Source: Elmis aenea (lineage: Eukaryota; Arthropoda; Insecta; Coleoptera; Elmidae). Taken from it: a DNA stretch of 64,000 nucleotides. The notes beneath the pieces were generated by a model. The model did no database searches and was not told the origin of the DNA. It worked only from the letters and a program-made list of their open reading frames with translations. Below, in pieces: positions 28,560 to 41,911 of the stretch. The stretch is from positions 62,001 to 126,000 of the forward strand of contig CANTFG010000285.1 in NCBI GenBank assembly GCA_947652605.1, read 5' to 3'. A program made the translations under genes and the position numbers. How positions within the stretch are numbered: position 1 is the first letter of the stretch; the number at the start of each line of letters is the position of its first letter.

Positions 28560-31500
28560 GCATGGTATTTTTAGGAAATTATTAAAAATTAAAACCAGCT
28601 CATTGAAAGACATATGCAAAACAATTGTATTCCTGTAAAGAGGCGATGGATAAACTGTTCCTGTGATATACAAATCAATAATTAAAATTGTTTAGAAATA
28701 GTCGCTCAAGGAACATATGTATTAACTAAAGCACGGTATTTTTAGGAAATTATTAAAAATTAAAACCAGCTCATTGAAAGACATATGCAAAACAATTGTA
28801 TTCCTGTAAAAAGGCGATGGATAAACTGTTCCTGTGATATACAAATCAATAATTAAAATTGTTTAGAAAGAGTCGCTCAAGGAACATATGTATTAACTAA
28901 TGCACGGTATTTTTAGGAAATTATTAAAAATTAAAACCAGCTTATTGAAAGACATATGCAAAAAAATTGTATTCCTGTAAAGAGGCGATGGATAAACTGT
29001 TCCTGTGATATACAAATCAATAATTAAAATTGTTTAAAAATAGTCGCTCAAGGAACATATGTATTAACTAAAGCACGGTATTTTTAGGAAATTATTAAAA
29101 ATTAAAACCAGCTCATTGAAAGACATATGCAAAACAATTGTATTCATGTAAAGAGGCGATGGATAAACTGTTCCTGTGATATACAAATCAATAATTAAAA
29201 TTGTTTCGAAATAGTCGCTCAAGGAACATATGTATTAACTAAAGCACGGTATTTTTAGGAAATTATTAAAAATTAAAACCAGCTTATTGAAAGACATATG
29301 CAAAACAATTGTATTCCTGTAAAGAGGCGATGGATAAACTTTTCCTGTGATATACAAATCAATAATTAAAATTGTTTAGAAATAGTCGCTCAAGGAACAT
29401 ATGTATTAACTAAAGCACGGTATTTTTAGGAAATTATTAAAAATTAAAACCAGCTCATTGAAAGACATATGCAAAACAATTGTATTCATGTAAAGAGGCG
29501 ATGGATAAACTGTTTCTGTGACATACAAATCAATAATTAAAATTGTTCAGAAATAGTCGCTCAAGGAACATATGTATTAACTAAAGCACGGTATTTTTAG
29601 GAAATTATTAAAAATTAAAACCAGCTCATTGAAAGACATATGCAAAACAATTGTATTCATGTAAAGAGGCGATGGATAAACTGTTCCTGTGATATACAAA
29701 TCAATAATTAAAATTGTTTCGAAATAGTCGCTCAAGGAACATATGTATTAACTAAAGCACGGTATTTTTAGGAAATTATTAAAAATTAAAACCAGCTCAT
29801 TGAAAGACATATGCAAAACAATTTTATTCATGTAAAGAGGCGATGGATAAACTGTTCCTGTGATATACAAATCAATAATTAAAATTGTTTAGAAATAGTC
29901 GCTCAAGGAACATATGTATTAACTAAAGCACGGTATTTTTAGGAAATTATTAAAAATTAAAACCAGCTCATTGAAAGACATATGCAAAACAATTGTATTC
30001 ATGTAAAGAGGCAATGGATAAACTGTTCCTGTCATATACAAATCAATAATTAAAATTGTTTAGAAATAGTCGCTCAAGGAACATATGTATTAACTAAAGC
30101 ACGGTATTTTTAGGAAATTATTAAAAATTAAAACCAGCTCATTGAAAGACATATGCAAAACAATTGTATTCATGTAAAGAGGCGATGGATAAACTGTTCC
30201 TGTCATATACAAATCAATAATTGAAATTGTTTCGAAATAGTCGCACAAGGAACATATGTATTAACTAAAGCACGGTATTTTTAGGAAATTATTAAAAATT
30301 AAAACCAGCTCATTGAAAGACATATGCAAAACAATTGTATTCATGTAAAGAGGCGATGGATAAACTGTTCCTGTGATATACATACAAATCAATAATTAAA
30401 ATTGTTCAGAAATAGTCGCTCAAAGAACATATGTATTAACTAATGCACGGTATTTTTAGGAAATTATTAAAAATTAAAACCAGCTCATTGAAAGACATAT
30501 GCAAAACAATTGTATTCCTGTAAAGAGGCGATGGATAAACTGTTCCTGTGATATACAAATCAATAATTAAAATTGTTTAGAAATAGTCGCACAAGGAACA
30601 TATGTATTAACTAAAGCACGGTATTTTTAGGAAATTATTAAAAATTAAAACCAGCTCATTGAAAGACATATGCAAAACAATTGTATTCCTGTAAAGAGGC
30701 GATGGATAAACTGTTCCTGTGATATACAAATCAATAATTAAAATTGTTTAGAAATAGTCGCTCAAGGAACATATGTATTAACTAAAGCACGGTATTTTTA
30801 GGAAATTATTAAAAATTAAAACCAGCTCATTGAAAGACATATGCAAAACAATTGTATTCCTGTAAAGAGGCGATGGATAAACTGTTCCTGTGATATACAA
30901 ATCAATAATGAAAATTGTTTAGAAATAGTCGCTCAAGGAACATATGTATTAACTAAAGCACGGTATTTTTAGGAAATTATTAAAAATTAAAACCAGCTCA
31001 TTAAAAGACATATGCAAAACCATTGTATTCATGTAAAGAGGCGATGGATAAACTGTTCCTGTGATATACAAATCAATAATTAAAATTGTTCAGAAATAGT
31101 CGCTCAAGGAACATATGTATTAACTAATGCATGGTATTTTTAGGAAATTATTAAAAATTAAAACCAGCTCATTGAAAGACATATGCAAAAAAATTGTATT
31201 CCTGTAAAGAGGCGATGGATAAACTGTTCCTGTGATATACAAATCAATAATTAAAATTGTTTAGAAATAGTCGCTCAAGGAACATATGTATTAACTAAAG
31301 CACGGTATTTTTAGGAAATTATTAAAAATTAAAACCAGCTCATTGAAAGGCATATGCAAAACAATTGTATTCATGTAAAGAGGCGATGGATAAACTGTTC
31401 CTGTCATATACAAATCAATAATTGAAATTGTTTCGAAATAGTCGCACAAGGAACATATGTATTAACTAAAGCACGGTATTTTTAGGAAATTATTAAAAAT

Positions 31501-34500
31501 TAAAACCAGCTTATTGAAAGACATATGCAAAACAATTGTATTCATGTAAAGAGGCGATGGATAAACTGTTCCTGTGATATACAAATCAATAATTAAAATT
31601 GTTTAGAAATAGTCGCTCAAGGAACATATGTATTAACTAAAGCACGGTATTTTTAGGAAATTATTAAAAATTAAAACCAGCTCATTGAAAGACATATGCA
31701 AAACAATTGTATTCCTGTAAAGAGGCGATGGATAAACTGTTCCTGTGATATACAAATCAATAATTAAAATTGTTTAGAAATAGTCGCTCAAGGAACATAT
31801 GTATTAACTAAAGCACGGTATTTTTAGGAAATTATTAAAAATTAAAACCAGCTCATTGAAAGACATATGCAAAACAATTGTATTCCTGTAAAGAGGCGAT
31901 GGATAAACTGTTCCTGTGATATACAAATCAATAATTAAAATTGTTTAGAAATAGTCGCTCAAGGAACATATGTATTAACTAAAGCACGGTATTTTTAGGA
32001 AATTATTAAAAATTAAAACCAGCTCATTGAAAGACATATGCAAAACAATTGTATTCCTGTAAAGAGGCGATGGATAAACTGTTCCTGTGATATACAAATC
32101 AATAATGAAAATTGTTTAGAAATAGTCGCTCAAGAAACATATGTATTAACTAAAGCACGGTATTTTTAGGAAATTATTAAAAATTAAAACCAGCTCATTG
32201 AAAGACATATGCAAAACCATTGTATTCATGTAAAGAGGCGATGGATAAACTGTTCCTGTCATATACAAATCAATAATTAAAATTGTTCAGAAATAGTCGC
32301 TCAAGGAACATATGTATTAACTAATGCATGGTATTTTTAGGAAATTATTAAAAATTAAAACCAGCTCATTGAAAGACATATGCAAAAAAATTGTATTCCT
32401 GTAAAGAGGCGATGGATAAACTGTTCCTGTGATATACAAATCAATAATTAAAATTGTTTAAAAATAGTCGCTCAAGGAACATATGTATTAACTAAAGCAC
32501 GGTATTTTTAGGAAATTATTAAAAATTAAAACCAGCTCATTGAAAGACATATGCAAAACAATTGTATTCATGTAAAGAGGCGATGGATAAACTGTTCCTG
32601 TCATATACAAATCAATAATTGAAATTGTTTCGAAATAGTCGCACAAGGAACATATGTATTAACTAAAGCACGGTATTTTTAGGAAATTATTAAAAATTAA
32701 AACCAGCTTATTGAAAGACATATGCAAAACAATTGTATTCATGTAAAGAGGCGATGGATAAACTGTTCCTGTGATATACAAATCAATAATTAAAATTGTT
32801 TAGAAATAGTCGCTCAAGGAACATATGTATTAACTAAAGCACGGTATTTTTAGGAAATTATTAAAAATTAAAACCAGCTCATTGAAAGACATATGCAAAA
32901 CAATTGTATTCCTGTAAAGAGGCGATGGATAAACTGTTCCTGTGATATACAAATCAATAATTAAAATTGTTTAGAAATAGTCGCTCAAGGAACATATGTA
33001 TTAACTAAAGCATGGTATTTTTAGGAAATTATTAAAAATTAAAACCAGCTCATTGAAGGACATATGCAAAACAATTGTATTCCTGTAAAGAGGCGATGGA
33101 TAAACTGTTCCTGTGATATACAAATCAATAATTAAAATTGTTTAGAAATAGTCGCTCAAGGAACATATGTATTAACTAAAGCACGGTATTTTTAGGAAAT
33201 TATTAAAAATTAAAACCAGCTCATTGAAAGACATATGCAAAACAATTGTATTCCTGTAAAAAGGCGATGGATAAACTGTTCCTGTGATATACAAATCAAT
33301 AATTAAAATTGTTTAGAAAGAGTCGCTTTAGGAACATATGTATTAACTAATGCACGGTATTTTTAGGAAATTATTAAAAATTAAAACCAGCTTATTGAAA
33401 GACATATGCAAAAAAATTGTATTCCTGTAAAGAGGCGATGGATAAACTGTTCCTGTGATATACAAATCAATAATTAAAATTGTTTAAAAATAGTCGCTCA
33501 AGGAACATATGTATTAACTAAAGCACGGTATTTTTAGGAAATTATTAAAAATTAAAACCAGCTCATTGAAAGACATATGCAAAACAATTGTATTCATGTA
33601 AAGAGGCGATGGATAAACTGTTCCTGTGATATACAAATCAATAATTGAAATTGTTTCGAAATAGTCGCACAAGGAACATATGTATTAACTAAAGCACGGT
33701 ATTTTTAGGAAATTATTAAAAATTAATGCCAGCTCATTGAAAGACATATGCAAAACAATTGTATTCATGTAAAGAGGCGATGGATAAACTGTTTCTGTGA
33801 TATACAAATCAATAATTAAAATTGTTTAGAAATAGTCGCTCAAGGAACATATGTATTAACTAAAGCACGGTATTTTTAGGAAATTATTAAAAATTAAAAC
33901 CAGCTCATTGAAAGACATATGCAAAACAATTGTATTCATGTAAAGAGGCGATGGATAAACTGTTCCTGTGATATACAAATCAATAATTGAAATTGTTTCG
34001 AAATAGTCGCACAAGGAACATATGTATTAACTAAAGCACGGTATTTTTAGGAAATTATTAAAAATTAATGCCAGCTCATTGAAAGACATATGCAAAACAA
34101 TTGTATTCATGTAAAGAGGCGATGGATAAACTGTTTCTGTGATATACAAATCAATAATTAAAATTGTTTAGAAATAGTCGCTCAAGGAACATATGTATTA
34201 ACTAAAGCACGGTATTTTTAGGAAATTATTAAAAATTAAAACCAGCTCATTGAAAGACATATGCAAAACAATTGTATTCATGTAAAGAGGCGATGGATAA
34301 ACTGTTCCTGTGATATACAAATCAATAATTAAAATTGTTTCGAAATAGTCGCTCAAGGAACATATGTATTAACTAAAGCACGGTATTTTTAGGAAATTAT
34401 TAAAAATTAAAACCAGCTCATTGAAAGACATATGCAAAACAATTGTATTCCTGTAAAGAGGCGATGGATAAACTGTTCCTGTGATATACAAATCAATAAT

Positions 34501-35250
34501 TAAAATTGTTTAGAAATAGTCGCTCAAGGAACATATGTATTAACTAAAGCACGGTATTTTTAGGAAATTATTAAAAATTAAAACCAGCTCATTGAAAGAC
34601 ATATGAAAACAATTGTATTCATGTAAAGAGGCGATGGATAAACTGTTTCTGTGACATACAAATCAATAATTAAAATTGTTCAGAAATAGTCGCTCAAGGA
34701 ACATATGTATTAACTAAAGCACGGTATTTTTAGGAAATTATTAAAAATTAAAACCAGCTCATTGAGAGACATATGCAAAACAATTGTATTCATGTAAAGA
34801 GGCGATGGATAAACTGTTCCTGTGATATACAAATCAATAATTAAAATTGTTTCGAAATAGTCGCTCAAGGAACATATGTATTAACTAAAGCACGGTATTT
34901 TTAGGAAATTATTAAAAATTAAAACCAGCTCATTGAAAGACATATGCAAAACAATTTTATTCATGTAAAGAGGCGATGGATAAACTGTTCCTGTGATATA
35001 CAAATCAATAATTAAAATTGTTTAGAAATAGTCGCTCAAGGAACATATGTATTAACTAAAGCACGGTATTTTTAGGAAATTATTAAAAATTAAAACCAGC
35101 TCATTGAAAGACATATGCAAAACAATTGTATTCATGTAAAGAGGCAATGGATAAACTGTTCCTGTCATATACAAATCAATAATTAAAATTGTTTAGAAAT
35201 AGTCGCTCAAGGAACATATGTATTAACTAAAGCACGGTATTTTTAGGAAA
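28560..35250 (+). repeat. Large partial duplication in satellite A (26- and 30-monomer offsets)
   Basis: The gcatggtattttt variant at 28,561 recurs at 33,011 (4,450 bp, which is 26 monomers plus the 4-bp insertion near 30,380). The gtgacatacaaatc variant at 29,518 recurs at 34,651, and gaggcaatgg near 30,011 recurs near 35,144, both 5,133 bp apart (30 monomers plus net 3 bp). The increase from 26 to 30 monomers implies extra units inserted in the second copy, consistent with the dimer expansion visible at about 33,650-34,200 (the aattaatgcc variant at 33,721 and 34,063). Confidence 0.65.
30480..32880 (+). repeat. Seven-monomer higher-order duplication (1,197 bp)
   Basis: Markers repeat exactly seven monomers apart: the aataatgaaaattg variant (G at 30,910 and 32,107), aaaaccattg (31,020 and 32,217) and taatgcatgg (31,131 and 32,328), all 1,197 bp. 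Flanking units continue the match, so two full seven-unit copies are likely. Confidence 0.8.
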
Positions 35251-37360
35251 TTATTAAAAACTAAAACCAGCTCATTGAAAGACATATGCAAAACAATTGT
35301 ATTCATGTAAAGAGGCGATGGATAAACTGTTCCTGTGATATACAAATCAATAATTAAAATTGTTTCGAAATAGTCGCTCAAGGAACATATGTATTAACTA
35401 AAGCACGGTATTTTTAGGAAATTATTAAAAATTAAAACCAGCTCATTGAAAGACATATGCAAAACAATTGTATTCATGTAAAGAGGCGATAAATAAACTG
35501 TTCCTGTGATATACAAATCAATAATTAAAATTGTTTCGAAATAGTCGCTCAAGGAACATATGTATTAACTAAAGCACGGTATTTTTAGGAAATTATTAAA
35601 AATTAAAACCAGCTCATTGAAAGACATATGCAAAACAATTGTATTCATGTAAAGAGGCGATGGATATACTGTTCCTGTCATATACAAATCAATAATTAAA
35701 ATTGTTTAGAAATAGTCGCTCAAGGAACATATGTATTAACTAAAGCACGGTATTTTTAGGAAATTATTAAAAATTAAAACCAGCTCATTAAAAGACATAT
35801 GCAAAACAATTGTATTCATGTAAAGAGGCGATGGATAAACTGTTCCTGTGATATACAAATCAATAATTAAAATTGTTCAGAAATAGTCGCTCAAGGAACA
35901 TATGTATTAACTAATGCACGGTATTTTTAGGAAATTATTAAAAATTAAAACCAGCTCAGTGAAAGACATATGCAAAACAATTGTATTCATGTAAAGAGGC
36001 GATGGATAAACTGTTCCTGTGATATACAAATCAATAATTAAAATTGTTTAGAAATAGTCGCTCAAGGAACATATGTATTAACTAAAGCACGGTATTTTTA
36101 GGAAATTATTAAAAATTAAAACCAGCTCATTGAAAGACATATGCAAAACAATTGTATTCCTGTAAAGAGGCGATGGATAAACTGTTCCTGTGATATACAA
36201 ATCAATAATTAAAATTGTTTAGAAATAGTCGCTCAAGGAACATTTGTATTAACTAAAGCACGGTATTTTTAGGAAATTATTAAAAATTAAAACCAGCTCA
36301 TTGAAAGACATATGCAAAACAATTGTATTCATGTAAAAAGGCGATGGATAAACTGTTCCTGTGATATACAAATCAATAATTAAAATTGTTTAGAAATAGT
36401 CGCACAAGGAACATATGTATTAACTAAAGCACGGTATTTTTAGGAAATTATTAAAAATTAATACCAGCTCATTGAAAGACATATGCAAAACAATTGTATT
36501 CCTGTAAAGAGGCGATGGATAAACTGTTCCTGTGATATACAAATCAATAATTAAAATTGTTTAGAAATAGTCGCTCAAGGAACATATGTATTAACTAAAG
36601 CACGGTATTTTTGGGAAATTATTAAAAATTAAAACCAGCTCATTGAAAGACATATGCAAAACAATTGTATTCCTGTAAAGAGGCGATGGATAAACTGTTC
36701 CTGTGATATACAAATCAATAATTAAAATTGTTTAGAAATAGTCGCTCAAGGAACATATGTATTAACTAAAGCACGGTATTTTTAGGAAATTATTAAAAAT
36801 TAAAACCAGCTCATTGAAAGACATATGCAAAACAATTGTATTCCTGTAAAGAGGCGATAAATAAACTGTTCCTGTGATATACAAATCAATAATTAAAATT
36901 GTTTAGAAATAGTCGCTCAAGGAACATATGTATTAACTAAAGCACGGTATTTTTAGGAAATTATTAAAAATTAAAACCAGCTCATTGAAAGACATATGCA
37001 AAACCATTGTATTCATGTAAAGAGGCGATGGATAAACTGTTCCTGTGATATACAAATCAATAATTAAAATTGTTTAGAAACAGTCGCTCAAGGAACATAT
37101 GTATTAACTAAAGCACGGTATTTTTAGGAAATTATTAAAAATTAAAACCAGCTCATTGAAAGACATATGCAAAACAATTGTATTCATGTAAAGAGGCGAT
37201 GGATAAACTGTTCCTGTCATATACCAATCAATAATTGAAATTGTTTCGAAATAGTCGCACAAGGAACATATGTATTAACTAAAGCACGGTATTTTTAGGA
37301 AATTATTAAAAATTAAAACCAGCTCATTGAAAGACATATGCAAAACAATTGTATTCATGT

Positions 37361-40300
37361 AAAGATGCGATGGATAAACTTTTTCTGTGATATACAAGTC
37401 AATAATTAAAATTGTTTATAAATAGTCGCTCAAGGAACACATGTATTATCTACAGCACGGTCGTTTTATGAAATGATTAAAAATTAAAACCAGCTTATTG
37501 AAAGACATATGCAAAACAATTTTTTTCTTGTAAAGATGCCATGGGTAAACTCTTTCTGTGATATACAAGTTAATAATTAAAATTGTTTATAAATAGTCGC
37601 TCAAGGAACACATGTATTATCTACAGCACGGTCGTTTTATGAAATTATTAAAAATTAAAACCAGCTTATTGAAAGACATATGCAAAACAATTTTTTTCAT
37701 GTAAAGATGCCATGGGTAAACTCTTCCTGTGATATACAAGTCAATAATTAAAATTGTTTATAAATAGTCGCTCAAGGAATACATGTATTATATACAGCAA
37801 GGTCGTTTTATGAAATTATTAAAAATTAAAACCAGCTTATTGAAAGACATATGCAAAACAATTTTTTTCATGTAAAGATGCGATGGATAATCTCTTCCTG
37901 TGATATACAAGTCAATAATTAAAATTGTTTATAAATAGTCGCTCAAGGAACACATGTATTATCTACAGCAAGGTCCTTTTATGAAATTATTAAAAATTAA
38001 AACCAGCTTATTGAAAGACATATGCAAAACAATTTTTTTCATGTAAAGATGCGACGGATAAACTCTTCCTGTGATATACAAGTCAATAATTAAAATTGTT
38101 TATAAATAGTCGTTCAAGGAACACATGTATTATTTACAGCACGGTCGTTTTATGAAATTATTAAAAATTAAAACCAGCTTATTGAAAGACATATGCAAAA
38201 CAATTTTTTTCTTGTAAAGATGCCATGGGTAAACTCTTTCTGTGATATACAAGTTAATAATTAAAATTGTTTATAAATAGTCGCTCAAGGAACACATGTA
38301 TTATCTACAGCACGGTCGTTTTATGAAATTATTAAAAATTAAAACCAGCTTATTGAAAGATATATGCAAAACAATTTTTTTCTTGTAAAGATGCGATGGG
38401 TAAACTCTTTCTGTGATAGACAAGTTAATAATTAAAATTGTTTATAAATAGTCGCTCAAGGAACACATGTATTATCTACAGCATGGTCGTTTTATGAAAT
38501 TATTAAAAATTAAAACCAGCTTATTGAAAGACATATGCAAAACAATTTTTTTCATGTAAAGATGCCATGGGTAAACTCTTTCTGTGATATACAAGTCAAT
38601 AATTGAAATTGTTTATAAATAGTCGCTCAAGGAACACATGTATTATCTATAGTACGGTCGTTTTATGAAATTATTAAAAATTAAAACCAGCTTATTAAAA
38701 GACATATGCAAAACATTTTTTTTCATGTAAAGATGCCATGGGTAAACTCTTCCTGTGATATACAAGTCAATAATTAAAATTGTTTATAAATAGTCGCTCA
38801 AGAAACACATGTATTATCTACAGCACGGTCGTTTTATGAAATTATTAAAAATTAAAACCAGCTTATTGAAAGACATATGCAAAACAATTTTTTTCATGTA
38901 AAGATGCCATGGGTAAACTCTTCCTGTGATATACAAGTCAATAATTAAAATTGTTTATAAATAGTCGCTCAAGGAACACATGTATTATCTACAGCAAGGT
39001 CGTTTTATGAAATTATTAAAAATTAAAACCAGCTTATTGAAAGACATATGCAAAACAATTTTTTTCATGTAAAGATGCGATGGATAAACTTTTTCTGTGA
39101 TATACAAGTCAATAATTAAAATTGTTTATAAATAGTCGCTCAAGGAACACATGTATTATCTACAGCACGGTCGTTTTATGAAATGATTAAAAATTAAAAC
39201 CAGCTTATTGAAAGACATATGCAAAACAATTTTTTTCTTGTAAAGATGCCATGGGTAAACTCTTTCTGTGATATACAAGTTAATAATTAAAATTGTTTAT
39301 AAATAGTCGCTCAAGGAACACATGTATTATCTACAGCACGGTCGTTTTATGAAATTATTAAAAATTAAAACCAGCTTATTGAAAGACATATGCAAAACAA
39401 TTTTTTTCATGTAAAGATGCCATGGGTAAACTCTTCCTGTGATATACAAGTCAATAATTAAAATTGTTTATAAATAGTCGCTCAAGGAACACATGAATTA
39501 TCTACAGCACGGTCGTTTTATGAAATTATTAAAAATTAAAACCAGCTTATTGAAAGACATATGCAAAACAATTTTTTTCATGTAAAGATGCCATGGGTAA
39601 ACTCTTTCTGTGATATACAAGTTAATAATTAAAATTGTTTATAAATAGTCGCTCAAGGAACACATGTATTATCTACAGCACGGTCGTTTTATGAAATTAT
39701 TAAAAATTAAAACCAGCTCATTGAAAGACATATGCAAAACAATTTTTTTCATGTAAAGATGCCATGGGTAAACTCTTCCTGTGATATACAAGTCAATAAT
39801 TAAAATTGTTTATAAATAGTCGCTCAAGGAACACATGTATTATCTACAGCACGGTCGATTTATGAAATTATTAAAAATTAAAACCAGCTTATTGAAAGAC
39901 ATATGCAAAACAATTTTTTTCATGTAAAGATGCGATGGATAAACTTTTTCTGTGATATACAAGTCAATAATTAAAATTGTTTATAAATAGTCGCTCAAGG
40001 AACACATGTATTATCTACAGCACGGTCGTTTTATGAAATGATTAAAAATTAAAACCAGCTTATTGAAAGACATATGCAAAACAATTTTTTTCTTGTAAAG
40101 ATGCCATGGGTAAACTCTTTCTGTGATATACAAGTTAATAATTAAAATTGTTTATAAATAGTCGCTCAAGGAACACATGTATTATCTACAGCACGGTCGT
40201 TTTATGAAATTATTAAAAATTAAAACCAGCTTATTGAAAGACATATGCAAAACAATTTTTTTCATGTAAAGATGCCATGGGTAAACTCTTCCTGTGATAT

Positions 40301-41911
40301 ACAAGTCAATAATTAAAATTGTTTATAAATAGTCGCTCAAGGAACACATGAATTATCTACAGCACGGTCGTTTTATGAAATTATTAAAAATTAAAACCAG
40401 CTTATTGAAAGACATATGCAAAACCATTTTTTTCATGTAAAGATGCCATGGGTAAACTCTTTCTGTGATATACAAGTTAATAATTAAAATTGTTTATAAA
40501 TAGTCGCTCAAGGAACACATGTATTATCTACAGCACGGTCGTTTTATGAAATTATTAAAAATTAAAACCAGCTTATTGAAAGACATATGCAAAACAATTT
40601 TTTTCATGTAAAGATGCCATGGGTAAACTCTTCCTGTGATATACAAGTCTATAATTAAAATTGTTTATAAATAGTCGCTCAAGGAACACATGTATTATCT
40701 ACAGCACGGTCGTTTTATGAAATTATTAAAAATTAAAACCAGCTTATTGAAAGACATATGCAAAACAATTTTTTTCATGTAAAGATGCCATGGGTAAACT
40801 CTTTCTGTGATATACAAGTCAATAATTAAAATTGTTTATAAATAGTCGCTCAAGGAACACATGTATTATCTACAGCACGGTCGTTTTATAAAATTATTAA
40901 AAATTAAAACCAGCTTATTGAAAGACATATGCAAAACAATTTTTTTCATGTAAAGATGCCATGGGTAAACTCTTCCTGTGATATACAAGTCAATAATTAA
41001 AATTGTTTATAAATAGTCGCTCAAGGAACACATGTATTATCTACAGCAAGGTCGTTTTATGAAATTATTAAAAATTAAAACCAGCTTATTGAAAGACATA
41101 TGCAAAACAATTTTTTTCATGTAAAGATGCGATGGGTAGGTAAACTCTTCCTGTGATATACAAGTCAATAATTAAAATTGTTTATAAATAGTCGCTCAAG
41201 GAACACATGTATTATCTACAGCACGGTCGTTTTATGAAATTATTAAAAATTAAAACCAGCTTATTGAAAGACATATGCAAAACAATTTTTTTCTTGTAAA
41301 GATGCCATGGGTAAACTCTTTCTGTGATATACAAGTCAATAATTAAAATTGTTTATAAATAGTCGCTCAAGGAACACATGTATTATCTACAGCACGGTCG
41401 TTTTATGAAATTATTAAAAATTAAAACCAGCTTATTGAAAGACATATGCAAAACAATTTTTTTCATGTAAAGATGCGATGGGTAAACTCTTTCTGTGATA
41501 TACAAGTCAATAATTAAAATTGTTTATAAATAGACGCTCAAGGAACACAACATGTATTATCTACAGCACGGTCTTTTTATGAAATTATTAAAAATTAAAA
41601 CCAGCTTATTGAAAGACATATGCAAAACAATATTTTTCATGTAAAGATGCGATGGGTAAATTTTTTCTGTGATATACAAGTCAATAATTAAAATTGTATA
41701 TAAATAGTCGCTCAAGGAACACATGTATTATCTACAGCACGGTCGTTTTATGAAATTATTAAAAATTAAAACCAGCTTATTGAAAGACATATGCAAAACA
41801 ATTCTTTTCATGTAAAGATGCGATGGGTAAACTCTTTCTGTGATATACAAGTCAATAATTAAAATTGTTTATAAATAGTCGCTCAAGGAACACATGTATT
41901 ATTTACAGCAC
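37361..41911 (+). repeat. 171-bp satellite array, subfamily B (about 26.7 monomers)
   Basis: The 171-bp period continues in register (units begin at 37,460 and 37,631), but the monomer is a distinct subfamily. Diagnostic differences from A are ggtcgttttatgaaatt in place of ggtatttttaggaaatt, cagcttattg, aacaatttttttcatg, gatgccatgggtaaactc, tacaagtcaa, gtttataaatag, ggaacacatg and tatctacagcacgg. The change takes place within one hybrid monomer (37,289-37,459) that is A-like on its left half and B-like on its right. Small insertions occur near 41,140 (+4) and 41,545 (+3). The array ends at about 41,911, part-way through a monomer just after acagca, where unique DNA begins. B units form the array edge on this side. 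Confidence 0.97.
39091..40800 (+). repeat. Five-monomer higher-order repeat in subfamily B, two copies
   Basis: The ttttctg variant after ggataaact appears at 37,381, 39,091 and 39,946; the last two are 855 bp (five monomers) apart and the first two 1,710 bp (ten monomers). The gaaatgattaa variant (37,471; 39,181; 40,036) and acatgaatta (39,491; 40,346) give the same offsets. So 39,091-39,945 and 39,946-40,800 are tandem copies of a pentamer, and part of an older copy lies at the A/B border. Confidence 0.8.

Larger units (their letters stand above)
1..37360 (+). repeat. 171-bp satellite array, subfamily A (about 218 monomers)
   Basis: This is a head-to-tail tandem array with a 171-bp unit. 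Taking gtatttttaggaaatt as monomer start, units begin at 1, 172, 343, 514 and so on; the register holds for tens of kb apart from a few small indels: +4 near 1,692, +3 near 27,175, +4 near 30,380 and -1 near 34,605. Each unit carries ccagctcattgaaagacata, a CAATTG-type segment, gaggcgatggataaactg, gtcgctcaaggaacatatg and ttaactaaagcacg. It is AT-rich, with A-tract runs near the start. Monomers differ by recurrent linked variants: ctgtcatatac with gaaattgtttcg and cgcacaagg, gttcag with taatgcacg, and aaaaaaattg with cagctta. Stops occur in all frames, so it is non-coding. The array continues beyond the left edge of the window. The structure is that of a centromeric or pericentromeric satellite; that location is inference. 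Confidence 0.98.

Noticed and set aside
1..37360. Primate alpha satellite, because the unit is also 171 bp
   Set aside because: The sequence does not resemble alpha satellite, and the genes in the island are insect receptors; equal length is coincidence or reflects nucleosome spacing.
1..41911. CRISPR-like regular repetition
   Set aside because: Units are contiguous 171-bp monomers with no unique spacers, and the context is an insect genome.
1..41911. Telomeric repeat, because each unit contains ttagg
   Set aside because: The word appears once per 171 bp in tttttaggaaa and is never in tandem.
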